Shown: positions 15,984 through 25,545 of the stretch, piece by piece | Numbering within the stretch: position 1 is the first letter of the stretch | How the letters are laid out: every line of letters begins with the position of its first letter | IMG/VR virus record: IMGVR_UViG_3300012359_000032 | Coordinates: 1-40,172 of that record | Source: a virus | DNA length: 40,172 nt | Strand: one strand, 5' to 3' | Notes under the pieces: generated by a model | The model's database searches: none | Told to the model about the DNA's origin: nothing | The model's input: the letters and a program-made list of their open reading frames with translations, nothing else | Position numbers and translations under genes: made by a program

Positions 15984-17422
15984 ACCCAATCGCGTTCATT
16001 GGCGGCACGTATCTCTCACGGTCGCGTAATTTCGATGCGTCGAGGGCCATCAATCTTTACCCCGAAGCCTCCGGCTCCGGTCAGAGCAAATCAATTGCCA
16101 TGCTCGTGGGCACTCCCGGCCTCGTGCTGTTCTCAGCCCTCGCCGGCGGCGGGGTGCGCGGGTGTCTTCGCTTCACCGCGACGCAATCTATCGTGGTCGT
16201 CGGCGGGAATGTCTACAACGTCGATCCCAACGGCGTAGGGACGCTCATCGGCACCATCGTCAATCGTACGACCCCGGTCGATATGGCCTCGAACGGCCTC
16301 ACGGTCATGCTGGTGACGGGCGCGGAAGGCTACGTCGTCACGCCGAATGTCATCCTCGCGCTCTCGACCGTCGTGCAGATCACCAATCCCGCCTTCACCG
16401 GCGCGGATAAGGTCGATTATGCCGACGGCTATTTTGTGTTCAATAAACCAGGGACGGGGCAATTCCAGATCACCGGATTGCTCGCCAATACGATCGACCC
16501 CTTGGACTTTGCGACTGCCGAAGGCTCTCCGGATCTGCTCATCTCGCTCCTCGTGAACTTGCGCGAGATCTGGCTTTTTGGCAGCAACAGCACGGAAGTG
16601 TTTTTCGACAGCGGCAATGCGGATTTTCCCTTCGAACGCATTCAAGGCGCCTTCATCGAGCAAGGCTGCGCGGCGAAGAACTCGGTCGCGAAATTGAATG
16701 AAACCGTGGCATGGCTCTCATCCGATGATCGCGGACAGGGGATAGCGGTCATGGCGAATGGCTACCGGCCGACGCGCATCTCGACCCATGCCGAGGAATT
16801 CGCATGGAGTCAGTACGAACGGATCGATGATGCGATCGGCTACACCTACCAGCAGGAAGGGCACGTCTTCTATGTGCTCACCTTCCCTATGGGAAATGCC
16901 ACCTGGGTCTATGACGCCTCGACGCAGCTCTGGCACGAACGCGCGTGGCGAAATCCCGCCGATGCCTCGCTCAATCGTCATCGCTCGAACTGCCAGATGG
17001 CCTTTGGCGGAAAAATCATCGTCGGCGATTGGGAGAATGGCAATCTCTATTCGCTCGACCTCGACACCTACACCGACAATGGCGCAATTCTGCCCGCGAT
17101 CCGTCAGGCGCCGCACTATTCGAGCGGCGATAACACGTGGATGATCTTCGATCGCTTCTGGCTCGATCTCGAAACAGGCATAGGGTTAGCCACGGGTCAA
17201 GGCTCAGACCCCATGGTGATGATTGCCTGGTCGGATGATGGCGGTCACACCTTCCCGAACGAAGTCATGGTACCGGCAGGCAAGGTGGGCGAATACCGCC
17301 GCCGAGCCGTTGTGCGCCGTGCAGGCAAGTCACGGGATCGAGTGTGGCGGGTGACCATCACGGACCCCGTCAAACGCATCCTGATCGGTGCAGGGGCGAC
17401 CACGCGCCAGTGTGCGGCATGA
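15980..17422 (+). CDS. Packaged-DNA stabilisation protein, P22 gp10 type
   Basis: 480 residues (P22 gp10 is 472). It opens with the family signature FIGGTYLSRSRNFDASRAIN then LYPE, and continues as a repeated beta-rich (propeller-like) protein with the phrases EIWLFGSNSTEVFFDSGN and FPFERIQGAFIEQGC typical of the family. It forms the hexameric neck plug between gp4 and the tail needle or spikes. Overlaps by ATGA at both ends. Confidence 0.92.
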   Translation: MNPIAFIGGTYLSRSRNFDASRAINLYPEASGSGQSKSIAMLVGTPGLVLFSALAGGGVRGCLRFTATQSIVVVGGNVYNVDPNGVGTLIGTIVNRTTPVDMASNGLTVMLVTGAEGYVVTPNVILALSTVVQITNPAFTGADKVDYADGYFVFNKPGTGQFQITGLLANTIDPLDFATAEGSPDLLISLLVNLREIWLFGSNSTEVFFDSGNADFPFERIQGAFIEQGCAAKNSVAKLNETVAWLSSDDRGQGIAVMANGYRPTRISTHAEEFAWSQYERIDDAIGYTYQQEGHVFYVLTFPMGNATWVYDASTQLWHERAWRNPADASLNRHRSNCQMAFGGKIIVGDWENGNLYSLDLDTYTDNGAILPAIRQAPHYSSGDNTWMIFDRFWLDLETGIGLATGQGSDPMVMIAWSDDGGHTFPNEVMVPAGKVGEYRRRAVVRRAGKSRDRVWRVTITDPVKRILIGAGATTRQCAA

Positions 17423-17763
17423 GCAAGCCCATCTACTTTGCGCCCTTAAGAGTCCCCTTCGTGGACTTGAAAACCGGACTCATCAGTCACGAGTGGCAAT
17501 TACTGCTGCAAGCCATGTTCAACCGCATGGGCGGCACGAGCGGGCAGAGCAATGACGATATTTTGCAGGGTGTACCGAACGAATTGGGCGCCGCTGAACT
17601 CCTCGCGCTGCAATCAACTGCGGCAGATGCGGCAGGGCAAGTGCCGGTCTCGATTCCATCCGCCACCTTCGATGACATCCTGGGCGAGTTGCGCGAGACG
17701 CGGGAATTGGTCGCTGAACTCACCAAATCACTTCAAGGCTTGCAACAAGGGACGGTAACGTAA
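17419..17763 (+). CDS. Small virion-cluster protein with C-terminal coiled coil
   Basis: 114 residues from ATG 17419 (ATGA overlap). It begins MSKPIYFAPLRVPFVDLKTG, then SHEWQLLLQAMFNRMGG, a phrase common in small podovirus neck-region proteins. It ends in a leucine-heptad helix (ILGELRETRELVAELTKSLQ). A trimeric coiled coil could make it a tail needle-like or fibre-linking part, but it is far shorter than P22 gp26 (233). Role uncertain. Confidence 0.65.
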   Translation: MSKPIYFAPLRVPFVDLKTGLISHEWQLLLQAMFNRMGGTSGQSNDDILQGVPNELGAAELLALQSTAADAAGQVPVSIPSATFDDILGELRETRELVAELTKSLQGLQQGTVT

Positions 17764-18102
17764 ATGTCTGTCACAGCCCGATCACTCTTTGCCCCCAATC
17801 AGGCGGCCAATGCCACGACCATGCAGTACACCGCGACGGGCGTGCGCACGATCATCGACAAGTTCACCGGCACCAATACGACCGCGGGGGCAGTGACCTT
17901 GACCGTGTTTCTCGTGCCGAATGCCGGCGCCGCCGGGGTGACGAATACCATCGTCTCGGCTCGATCTCTCGCAGCAGGGGAGTGCTACACCTTCCCGGAG
18001 ATCGTCGGGCACGTGCTCAATAATGGTGATTTCTTGGCCACCCTCGCGAGTGCGGCGGCGTCGATCACGATCCGCGGCAGTGGGCGCGAGGTCACGGGAT
18101 GA
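17764..18102 (+). CDS. Small beta-rich structural protein
   Basis: 112 residues, start abutting the previous stop. It is a beta-sandwich-like sequence (ATTMQYTATGVRTIIDKFTG, then TVFLVPNAGAAG and ASITIRGSGREV) with little charge, common in phage particle proteins. It overlaps the SET-domain gene by ATGA. No family named. Confidence 0.68.
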   Translation: MSVTARSLFAPNQAANATTMQYTATGVRTIIDKFTGTNTTAGAVTLTVFLVPNAGAAGVTNTIVSARSLAAGECYTFPEIVGHVLNNGDFLATLASAAASITIRGSGREVTG

Positions 18103-18911
18103 ACCTCTCGTTGGCATCGATAAAGCGACTGGAATCAGCGCTGCTCACGATGCCGCAGGCCGACATCGTCACGATGCATGCGTTCCCGCCGGGGAAGTAT
18201 GAGCGAAAAATCATCATTCCGCCCTGGACCGTCTTGACCGGTGCGGAGCATAAAACCGCCTATGTCGTTCGCTTGGAGCGGGGAACCATCGCGGTTAATT
18301 CGGACAATGGGATCAAGATTCTCACCGCTCCCTGTGAATTCTCGGTACCCGCCGGCATGCAGCGCATCGGGCGCGTGTTCGAAGATGAGGTGATTTGGGT
18401 CGACATCTATGACAACCCGGATAATTGCGAGGACATCGCGACCTTAGAAGCGCGGCTCTATGTCATTCCCGAATGCGGGTTGGGTGAGAATCGTCTGATC
18501 GCTCGACTGGAGGCGGATCGGCAGGATTACGGCCGTTTCGTCGAGCAGCTGGGGATTTCGCAGCAAGCGATTGATGTCATGGTCAACACGGATGATTTGA
18601 TTCCGATGCCGCCGGGATTTGATGTGGAGGTGCGGCTCTCGCGCATTCACGGGCTTGGGCTATTCGCGTCGCGCGCTTTTGAGCCGGGTGAGTTCATTTG
18701 TCCCGGCCGCATCGATGGCCATCGAACCCCCGCAGGCCGTTACATCAATCATTCAGCGAATCCCAATGCCACCTCGGTCAAAAGCGGCGATGACATCGGC
18801 GCCGTGGCACTGCGAACCATTCAAGCGGGTGAGGAAATTCTCATCAGTTATCGAACCTCGGTCAAAGTCAATTTCGGTATCGAACTGGAGCCATCATGTC
18901 TGGATGGGTAG
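18099..18911 (+). CDS. SET-domain protein with cupin-like N-terminus
   Basis: 270 residues. Residues about 25-110 form a small beta domain (PPGKYERKIIIPPWTVLTGA and GTIAVNSDNGIKILTAP) resembling a cupin. Residues 179-253 are a compact SET domain with its three cofactor/knot motifs: GLGLFA (185-190), RYINHSANPN (214-223) and GEEILISY (244-251). The family transfers methyl groups from SAM to protein lysines. The domain is short (about 75 residues), with no post-SET zinc cysteines. It lies in the virion operon, overlapping both neighbours, so a phage structural or ejected host protein may be the substrate (inferred). Confidence 0.85.
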   Translation: MNLSLASIKRLESALLTMPQADIVTMHAFPPGKYERKIIIPPWTVLTGAEHKTAYVVRLERGTIAVNSDNGIKILTAPCEFSVPAGMQRIGRVFEDEVIWVDIYDNPDNCEDIATLEARLYVIPECGLGENRLIARLEADRQDYGRFVEQLGISQQAIDVMVNTDDLIPMPPGFDVEVRLSRIHGLGLFASRAFEPGEFICPGRIDGHRTPAGRYINHSANPNATSVKSGDDIGAVALRTIQAGEEILISYRTSVKVNFGIELEPSCLDG

Positions 18912-19588
18912 CAGGAGCGGTAGTCGTCGGCGGTGTTGTCGGTGCGGTGGCATCGAGTAGTGCCGCCAGTAAAGCAGCGCACGCGCAAGAGAATGCGGCA
19001 AATACCGCCTCTCAGACGCAATTGCAAATGTACAACCAGACGCGCGATGACCAGGCGCCCTGGCGTACGGCGGGTGGTACGGCCATCGGGCAACTGAGCG
19101 CGGGCACTGCGCCTGGTGCCGAGTTCAACCGCAATTTCACCATGAAGGATTTCAACGCGGACCCCGGCTATCAGTTCCGCATGGATCAGGGGAGCCGGGC
19201 GCTCCAAGCGAGTGCGGCCGCGCGGGGCGGATTGCTGAGTGGTGGCACGTTGAAAGCGCTGGATCGCTATGGCCAGGACTTTGCATCAAACGAATATTCG
19301 AATGCGTACAACCGCTTCAACAACAATCAGACGACGCGCTTCAATCGCTTGTCCACTATCGCAGGCCTAGGGCAGACCTCGGTCGGGCAGACCGGTGCGC
19401 AAGGCACGGCAGTGGGCGGCCAGATTGGTAGCAATTATATCGGCGCGGGTAATGCGCAGGCCGCGGGCTACGTCGGTCAAGCCAATGCGGTGAATAGCGG
19501 TATCTCATCGCTCGGCAACTTCTATCTGCAGCAGCAATATCTGAACAAAATTCCGTCCACCCCCTCTAGTGGCACGACGTGGGTATAA
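18896..19588 (+). CDS. DNA ejection protein, P22 gp7-like
   Basis: 230 residues. A Gly/Ala/Val hydrophobic start (WVAGAVVVGGVVGAVASSSA) is followed by a Gln/Asn/Gly-rich body with the phrase DPGYQFRMDQGSRALQASAA and ARGGLLSGGTLKAL, typical of gp7-like DNA-transfer proteins. It is packaged in the head and leaves through the neck to help DNA cross the envelope. Starts 16 bases before the SET gene ends. Good family and position match. Confidence 0.85.
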   Translation: MSGWVAGAVVVGGVVGAVASSSAASKAAHAQENAANTASQTQLQMYNQTRDDQAPWRTAGGTAIGQLSAGTAPGAEFNRNFTMKDFNADPGYQFRMDQGSRALQASAAARGGLLSGGTLKALDRYGQDFASNEYSNAYNRFNNNQTTRFNRLSTIAGLGQTSVGQTGAQGTAVGGQIGSNYIGAGNAQAAGYVGQANAVNSGISSLGNFYLQQQYLNKIPSTPSSGTTWV

Positions 19589-19597
19589 GGAATCACT

Positions 19598-21007
19598 ATG
19601 AGTGAAGTTGATCCGTCAATTGCCCTCGGAGTGCGCCCGGTCCAGTTCGCCAATCCCATGGAGTTGGCCTCCAATGCGATGCAACTGCGCAACTTAGGAC
19701 TCCAAGGGCAGAATCAGCAAATCACGCTTGAGCAGAATCAACGCGTGCTCAAGGATCAAAAGACCATCGCTGATTTGTATCGCGCGAATGTGCAACCCGA
19801 TGGCTCGGTGAATCATGCTGGCGTCGTGCAGGGCCTTGCGCAAGCCGGCCTTGGCGACAAAATCCCGGCCTATCAGCAGCAAGTCGCTACAGCATCGAAG
19901 GATACGACCGCCGCATCAAGCGCGGATTACGAGTTGCAGCAGAAAAAACTCACTGACATCGGCAACCGCCTCGCTTCACTGGTCTCCAAGCCAGACCTGT
20001 CCCGCCAGGATGTCATTGACCAAGTCAATCAGTTGGTCGACCAGCATTCTCTCAATCCGGATCAGCGCGATCAGATGCTTGCGCGCATTCCGCAAGATCC
20101 GAAGCAACTCAAGGATTTTCTAGTTCGCGCCGGGATGCAAAACCTAACCTTGCAGCAGCAGATCGCGACGCAGCTGTCCACCGCCCCGAAGTACAACGAA
20201 CAGGACACCGGCGGCGTCATCAACGAGGGCACGGTCGACCCGATGACCGGCGTGCGCACGGCGGGCACCACGAATGTCGTCAAGACGATGACGCCGGATC
20301 AGGCGGCCAAGATTGCGCTCCAGAAAAGCGGTGCGCTCACCGACGATACCAAGCAGTTCATGGCGGAGCGCTTGCTCAATGGCGAGAAGGCATCCGCTGT
20401 ACTTGGCAACTTGGGGCGTGGCGCACAAGGCGCGGCAGACTTGCGGGACGTGCAAAACCTGCTCCCGACGCTTGCCAAGCAAAAGGGCATTGGCGCCGCT
20501 CAACTCGCCAACATCATGCAGAACACCGCGGCCGATGCTCGAACCCTGACCGAGTTGGGCGCACGCGAAGGCAAGATCGCCCCGCGGGTACAGGAGGCCA
20601 TCAACTTTGGCGACATCGCCAAGCAGGCGAGCGCGGATGTTCCACGTGGAGGCTTCGTCCCCTGGAACCGGCTCTCGCAGACCGCAGACTCTGCGCTCTC
20701 AGATCCCAAACTCGCCAAGCTCAAGGCGGCGACCAATTCGCTCATCAATGCCTATGCGGCGGCCGTCGGCGGCGGCTCCCCCACGGTCCACGACAAGGAG
20801 GCGGCAGAGCACATGCTCTCCACCGCGCAGAGCCCGGAGGCTTACAACGCGGTAGTGGATCAGTTGATCCTGGAGAGTCAGAAGGCCTTGGATGCGCCCG
20901 GCCAGGTCCGTGCTCGCTTGAATGCCGGGGCAGGGCGTACCGCTGCTCCTGACGCCTCCCTTCCCCCTGATGTGGCGGCGGCCCTCGCGAAGCATGGGGC
21001 CCGATAA
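19598..21007 (+). CDS. DNA ejection protein (gp20-like position)
   Basis: 469 residues, Gln/Ala/Leu-rich, largely alpha-helical with no membrane segment and no enzyme motif. It lies between gp7-like and the large ejection protein, so its order matches P22 gp7-gp20-gp16 (gp20 is 471). The start ATG 19598 follows AGGAATC. The sequence itself diverges, so the assignment rests on order, length and composition. Confidence 0.75.
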   Translation: MSEVDPSIALGVRPVQFANPMELASNAMQLRNLGLQGQNQQITLEQNQRVLKDQKTIADLYRANVQPDGSVNHAGVVQGLAQAGLGDKIPAYQQQVATASKDTTAASSADYELQQKKLTDIGNRLASLVSKPDLSRQDVIDQVNQLVDQHSLNPDQRDQMLARIPQDPKQLKDFLVRAGMQNLTLQQQIATQLSTAPKYNEQDTGGVINEGTVDPMTGVRTAGTTNVVKTMTPDQAAKIALQKSGALTDDTKQFMAERLLNGEKASAVLGNLGRGAQGAADLRDVQNLLPTLAKQKGIGAAQLANIMQNTAADARTLTELGAREGKIAPRVQEAINFGDIAKQASADVPRGGFVPWNRLSQTADSALSDPKLAKLKAATNSLINAYAAAVGGGSPTVHDKEAAEHMLSTAQSPEAYNAVVDQLILESQKALDAPGQVRARLNAGAGRTAAPDASLPPDVAAALAKHGAR

Positions 21008-22743
21008 TGGCCACCCGCGAGGAAATCTACACCGCGATCCGCAACGCCGACAAGGCGGGCGATTCTGCGGCCGTGCGCACGCTCGGGGATTATCTCAAGA
21101 CGATGCCTGCCGACGATGCTGCAGCACCGAAGCCCATCGATGCGAGTTCGACGCATGAGATGGCAACGCATGAGGCAACGCTACTCGATAAGGTCAAACA
21201 GCAAACCGGAAATGTCGTGGCTGGCGCGGTACGCGGCGCAGGCAGCATCGGCGCCACCCTATTGACTCCCATCGACGCGGCGGCCCGCGCGGTCGGCATT
21301 CAAAACGACTATATCGGCCGTACCGATCGACGCGAGGCCATGGACGCGGGATTGAAGGCCCTCGGCGCCGATCCCAACTCCATCGCCTACAAGACGGGAA
21401 AGATTGGGGCAGAAATCGCAGGCACAGCTGGCGCAGGCGGCGCACTGGTCAGGGGCGCGACACTCATCCCTGGAGTCGCCCGCGCAGCTCCTGCGCTCTT
21501 AGATGCGATTGGGTCGGCTGGATTTAAGGCAGGCACCACGACGGGGGCGGCGAACCTGGCAACCCGGGTCGCGGGCGGCGCCATTTCGGGCGGCGCACAA
21601 GCGGGGCTCGTGGACCCCAATGATGCGGCGACCGGTGCTGCGGTGGGCGGCGCGCTCCCGGGCGTCGTCAAGCTGGCGGGCGCCGCCGGGAGTGCCGTAG
21701 GCACGGCCTTGGGCGGTAAGGCGCAAACGGCAGAGCAGCTCGCCAATGTGAACGCAGCCAGGGCCTCCGGGTATGTCGTGCCCCCGACGCAGGCCAAACC
21801 CTCCATCGTGAACAAAATCCTGGAGGGGTTCTCCGGCAAGATCACCACCGCGCAGAACGCCAGCGCGGCCAATCAGACGGTGACCAATGGTTTGGCGGCG
21901 AAAGCCTTGGGCTTGGCTCCCGATGTCAAGATCACGCCGGATCTCTTGCAGGACATTCGCAAGAAGGCCGGGGAGGCTTACGCGGATATTGGTACATCGG
22001 GCACCATTACGCCAGGACCGGAATATACTGAGGCGCTTGATAAAATCGCCGCTCCCGCCAAGAAAGCGGCTGAAGGATTCCCGAATGCGAAGCCGAGCCC
22101 TGTTATCGATCTCGTTGATTCGCTTCGCTCCCCTAGCTTTGACGCTTCGAGTGCCGTTGCCAAGATCAAAGAACTGCGCAGCGCGGCTGATGACGCATTT
22201 CGCACTGGCAATACTGACGTTGCTCGCGCTTCAAAAAGTGCTGCGACGGCTCTGGAAAATGCTCTAGAGACGCATCTCACCCAATCGGGGGATGCTCAAA
22301 AACTCGCTGACTTCCAAGACGCGCGCCAACTCATCGCGAAAACCTACAGCGTTGAGAAAGCGCTCAACCCGACGAGCGGCAATATCGATGCACGCAAACT
22401 CGCCGCACAGATTGCGAAAGGCAAGCCGCTCTCCGGTGAATTGAAAGACGCGGGCACCTTTGCCTCCAATTTCCCGAAAGCCGCCCAAACCCCGGAAGCG
22501 ATGGGCAGCCTGCCGCAATCGAGCCCCTTGGATTGGGCGATGGCGGGCGGGGTGGGGTTGGCGACGCATAACCCCCTGTCCCTGGTCGGTGTGGCCGCTC
22601 GTCCGATCGCAAGAACCGTCGCGCTCTCAAATCTCGTGCAAAACCGGCTGGGGACGACTCAGCCGGGGAAGCTCACGAAGATCAAGGATCTTTTGCAGCA
22701 GGGTTCTTTTCGTTCGGCGCCCGTCCTAGGGAGCGACCAGTGA
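21007..22743 (+). CDS. DNA ejection protein (gp16-like position)
   Basis: 578 residues (P22 gp16 is 609). The N-terminal helix (TREEIYTAIRNADKAGDSAA, VRTLGDYLKTM) is a recurring head-end motif of podovirus ejection proteins. A long Ala/Gly-rich, partly hydrophobic middle (about 65-240) could insert in membrane, and the C-terminus carries another hydrophobic patch. It would form part of the channel across the cell envelope. Role inferred from order and composition. Confidence 0.78.
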   Translation: MATREEIYTAIRNADKAGDSAAVRTLGDYLKTMPADDAAAPKPIDASSTHEMATHEATLLDKVKQQTGNVVAGAVRGAGSIGATLLTPIDAAARAVGIQNDYIGRTDRREAMDAGLKALGADPNSIAYKTGKIGAEIAGTAGAGGALVRGATLIPGVARAAPALLDAIGSAGFKAGTTTGAANLATRVAGGAISGGAQAGLVDPNDAATGAAVGGALPGVVKLAGAAGSAVGTALGGKAQTAEQLANVNAARASGYVVPPTQAKPSIVNKILEGFSGKITTAQNASAANQTVTNGLAAKALGLAPDVKITPDLLQDIRKKAGEAYADIGTSGTITPGPEYTEALDKIAAPAKKAAEGFPNAKPSPVIDLVDSLRSPSFDASSAVAKIKELRSAADDAFRTGNTDVARASKSAATALENALETHLTQSGDAQKLADFQDARQLIAKTYSVEKALNPTSGNIDARKLAAQIAKGKPLSGELKDAGTFASNFPKAAQTPEAMGSLPQSSPLDWAMAGGVGLATHNPLSLVGVAARPIARTVALSNLVQNRLGTTQPGKLTKIKDLLQQGSFRSAPVLGSDQ

Positions 22744-22877
22744 AGCCGCGATACAGGCCCCAAATGAATGCACACGCCACCACGAACGCGGCCCTCCAAA
22801 GCATGTACTGCGTGAAATGCATCGACGTTGATTATACGCGGGAAGCCCATTTCATCCAAATCAGGACGACCCTATGA
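22740..22877 (+). CDS. 45-codon linker ORF before the tailspike
   Basis: Reads from GTG 22740 to TGA 22877. It overlaps the ejection-protein stop as GTGA and the tailspike start as ATGA, closing the only gap in this part of the operon with no spare base. The peptide has two Cys (MYCVKC) and no clear fold. No good ribosome-binding site is seen, so translation by coupling is needed. It may be a real small gene or chance; the double overlap favours a gene. Confidence 0.4.
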   Translation: MKPRYRPQMNAHATTNAALQSMYCVKCIDVDYTREAHFIQIRTTL

Positions 22878-25000
22878 CCGCCGTCTTACTCCCGAACGGA
22901 AAACAGCAATTTTTCACCACCCCCGGTGTCCCGGCGGTGGGCTACAAGCTCATGACCTGGGCGGCCGGGACCTCAACGCCGCAAACGACCTGGGCCGATG
23001 CCTTAAAGATCGGCGCCAACCCCAACCCGATCATCTTGGATGCGCGCGGGGAGGCGGTGATCTTCTGGGATGGGGCCTACAAGATCCAATTGCAGGATGC
23101 GAGCGGAGCTCCCGTGTGGGCGCCGGTCGATAACGTCAGTTCGCTTCCCTCCTTCTCTGCATCGCTGATTCCGACCGCCGACAACTCCTTCACGCTCGGA
23201 AGCGCCGCCTTCTCATGGGAGAACCTGTATTTAGGGCCGGGCGATGCAGTCGCCTATGATTCGGTCAGCGGCAACATCGCCTATTTCAAGCGCACCGATG
23301 CCGAGATCGCGGCGGGTGTGACCCCCATTGCCTTTGGCTATCCCCCGGGAGACATTCGCCGCTTTTGCTTATTGAACGGCACCGATGAAACGGCCGGCGT
23401 GCAGAACTGGGCCAAGGTCGGCGGCAATTTGAGCTTCCCCGTGGCTCAGTCCGTCCTCATCACGGCACCCGTTCCTTTGGTGAGCAATACCACGATCACC
23501 GCCGTCGATGGGGCGATCATCCAGACGGCGACACCCGACATCAGCCTGTTCACGGCAGCCAGCAAGAATCATATCAGCATTCTCAATCTGCATTTCAAGC
23601 AGACGGTCGCATTAGCAGCGACCTCCATTGCTGGCGTATTTCTGGATGCCTGTAGCGATTGCGTCATCGAGGAGTGCGAGTTCGAGGGGATGCAATTCGC
23701 CGGCATCTTCGCTCAAGCCGTGCAGCGCTGCACCTTTCGCGGCAACTATTTTCACGATCCGTTGCTCGGGACCGGTACGCGGCAAAATAGCGCCGACATT
23801 TACTTGGCTTCAAGTCCCACCACCGGAGCCAATAATAACGTCATCGATGGGAACTTCTGCTACGGCTCGCTGTTTGAATTTGGAGTGGCGGTGTGGGACC
23901 CGTATGCGGGGGCGCTCCCGATCAACAACATTGTCATCAACAATCGCATCGGCGCGCATCAGGGCTATGGCATTCTGATTTACATGCCGGATGCCGGGGA
24001 TTCCTATAACCAGATCATCGGCAATCATGTGCAGGATATTTCCGCGCATTCGACCAACACTGATAGTGGGGCAGGTATTTATCTTGCCGGCGCCGGCATG
24101 GGCGGCACGCAAGTCATCGGCAACACGGTGCAGAACTGCTGCACCACGACCAGCACGACTTCACTGGCTCCCGCGGGCATCGGGGTCAATGCGGCTGGCT
24201 TGACGTTGGGCACTATGCCGATTGTCATTGCCAACAACATCATCGATGGCATGACCAAATATTACGGCATTCTGTTGACCGGTGTCTTAGGCGGCGCCTC
24301 AGTCACCGGCAATACCATCCGTCAGCCTGCAGGCAACACCACCGGGGATGCCTTGCGCGTAGTCAACTCCGATAACGTCACGGTCGCCAACAACACGATT
24401 TTGCAAGCGAATTCGACCACCAACCAGGAATGCATCGTATTCGCCGCTTTAGGGGTGAACTGCACCAACTGCGCATGTGTCGGCAACACCATCCGCGGCG
24501 GCCACCACAGCCAGATCCGGTGCTTGCAGAGCGGTGGGTTCCAGGTGCAAGAGCTGACGATCACGGGCAATGTCTGCTCGGGCGGCGATGGCTCCTGCGT
24601 GCCCCTGATTCTGGATACCGCCGCCGCCGCCGATGTCATGGTCGCTTCCAATGTATTTTCTTCTGGTGCCTCCGCAGCCGTACAGCAGAACGCCTGCACC
24701 TCGGTGCGTTACACGGGTAATCGGCTGCGCAGCACCGGCGCGACCGTATTTGCGACGACTGGCGCCAATACCTCGAGCTACTTCGACAAGACCAATACCG
24801 GCGTCGGGATTGGCGTGGGCATCTCCAATGGCGGCACGCTGCTATTGATCGAGCAGCATGGCGCCGCGGCACCCGCCGCGGGTTTGTGGGCGGTGGGCGA
24901 TCGGATCGAACAATCAGTCCCGGTGGTCGGGAATCCGAAGGGCTGGCGCTGCACGGTCGCGGGAACGCCGGGAACGTTTGTCAGCGAAGGAAATCTATGA
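22874..25000 (+). CDS. Tailspike with right-handed beta-helix
   Basis: 708 residues (P22 gp9 is 667). Residues 1-95 form a capsid-binding head domain (LPNGKQQFFTTPGVPAVGYK then MTWAAGTSTPQT). Residues about 160-600 show parallel beta-helix repeats with the ladder of N-x-I/V and G-N phrases (VIDGNFCYGS, NIVINNRIG, QIIGNHVQD, VIGNTVQNC, VANNTILQA). The C-terminal 90 residues are a trimerisation/cap region. This is the receptor-binding protein and probably a polysaccharide lyase or hydrolase; its substrate (O-antigen or capsule) cannot be read from the sequence. Confidence 0.9.
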   Translation: MTAVLLPNGKQQFFTTPGVPAVGYKLMTWAAGTSTPQTTWADALKIGANPNPIILDARGEAVIFWDGAYKIQLQDASGAPVWAPVDNVSSLPSFSASLIPTADNSFTLGSAAFSWENLYLGPGDAVAYDSVSGNIAYFKRTDAEIAAGVTPIAFGYPPGDIRRFCLLNGTDETAGVQNWAKVGGNLSFPVAQSVLITAPVPLVSNTTITAVDGAIIQTATPDISLFTAASKNHISILNLHFKQTVALAATSIAGVFLDACSDCVIEECEFEGMQFAGIFAQAVQRCTFRGNYFHDPLLGTGTRQNSADIYLASSPTTGANNNVIDGNFCYGSLFEFGVAVWDPYAGALPINNIVINNRIGAHQGYGILIYMPDAGDSYNQIIGNHVQDISAHSTNTDSGAGIYLAGAGMGGTQVIGNTVQNCCTTTSTTSLAPAGIGVNAAGLTLGTMPIVIANNIIDGMTKYYGILLTGVLGGASVTGNTIRQPAGNTTGDALRVVNSDNVTVANNTILQANSTTNQECIVFAALGVNCTNCACVGNTIRGGHHSQIRCLQSGGFQVQELTITGNVCSGGDGSCVPLILDTAAAADVMVASNVFSSGASAAVQQNACTSVRYTGNRLRSTGATVFATTGANTSSYFDKTNTGVGIGVGISNGGTLLLIEQHGAAAPAAGLWAVGDRIEQSVPVVGNPKGWRCTVAGTPGTFVSEGNL

Positions 25001-25179
25001 GCGAATTCAAAACCGATATCGACCAGGTGATGGACGATGTTCAAGCAGTCGCGGACCGCCTGCGCGCCAAGATCGAGAGCGACGAAGCGGCGACGGCGGG
25101 CTTCATCCGTATCCCCATCGTGTGTATCGCCTGTGGAATCTGCCTGCTCTTTGGCTTTATCGCCGGGCACATTCAATGA
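24997..25179 (+). CDS. Small C-tail membrane protein (lysis cassette)
   Basis: 60 residues from ATG 24997 (ATGA overlap with the tailspike stop). A charged amphipathic helix (MSEFKTDIDQVMDDVQAVAD) is followed by one membrane segment (RIPIVCIACGICLLFGFIAG). It opens the lysis cassette and could be a pinholin-like or antiholin protein; the main holin candidate is at 25949. Function inferred only from size, topology and position. Confidence 0.68.
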   Translation: MSEFKTDIDQVMDDVQAVADRLRAKIESDEAATAGFIRIPIVCIACGICLLFGFIAGHIQ

Positions 25180-25188
25180 GTACCCATT

Positions 25189-25545
25189 ATGAACGACATG
25201 ACGCTTCCCATTGACCCGACTCCGGCATGGCTCTCCTGGGTGGTTCCCGTGCTTGCGATCGTAGGCGCTTTGGGGGCTGCCTTGATCTGGGTGGGGCGCG
25301 TCATCTTGCTCCCCGGGATCAAGAAGGAGCTGGAGGCGATGCTCGCGGACAAATTTGAGGAGGCCAGGCGCGATGTGGAAGCGAGGCATCTGCAGAACAA
25401 TCTGCAATTCACCCAATTGAAGAAGCAACTCGATGCGAGTGCGAGGGATCGGGCGCTGCTGCACGAGGATTTGAGCGAAGTCAAAGAAGACATGGCGTAT
25501 CTGCGCGGGAAGTCCTCGGGAACCTTCAAGAGGCCGCCGGAATGA
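25189..25545 (+). CDS. Membrane-anchored coiled-coil protein (lysis cassette)
   Basis: 118 residues: one N-terminal membrane helix (SWVVPVLAIVGALGAALIWV) and then a long charged helix to the end (about 45-110), giving an N-in anchored rod. This resembles the inner-membrane spanin layout, although no outer-membrane partner with a lipobox is seen beside it. It overlaps the lysozyme start by ATGA. Alternative: a holin-associated accessory protein. Confidence 0.7.
   Translation: MNDMTLPIDPTPAWLSWVVPVLAIVGALGAALIWVGRVILLPGIKKELEAMLADKFEEARRDVEARHLQNNLQFTQLKKQLDASARDRALLHEDLSEVKEDMAYLRGKSSGTFKRPPE

Noticed and set aside
22874-25000. Diversity-generating retroelement acting on the tailspike
   Set aside because: No reverse transcriptase and no template/variable repeat pair found in the window.
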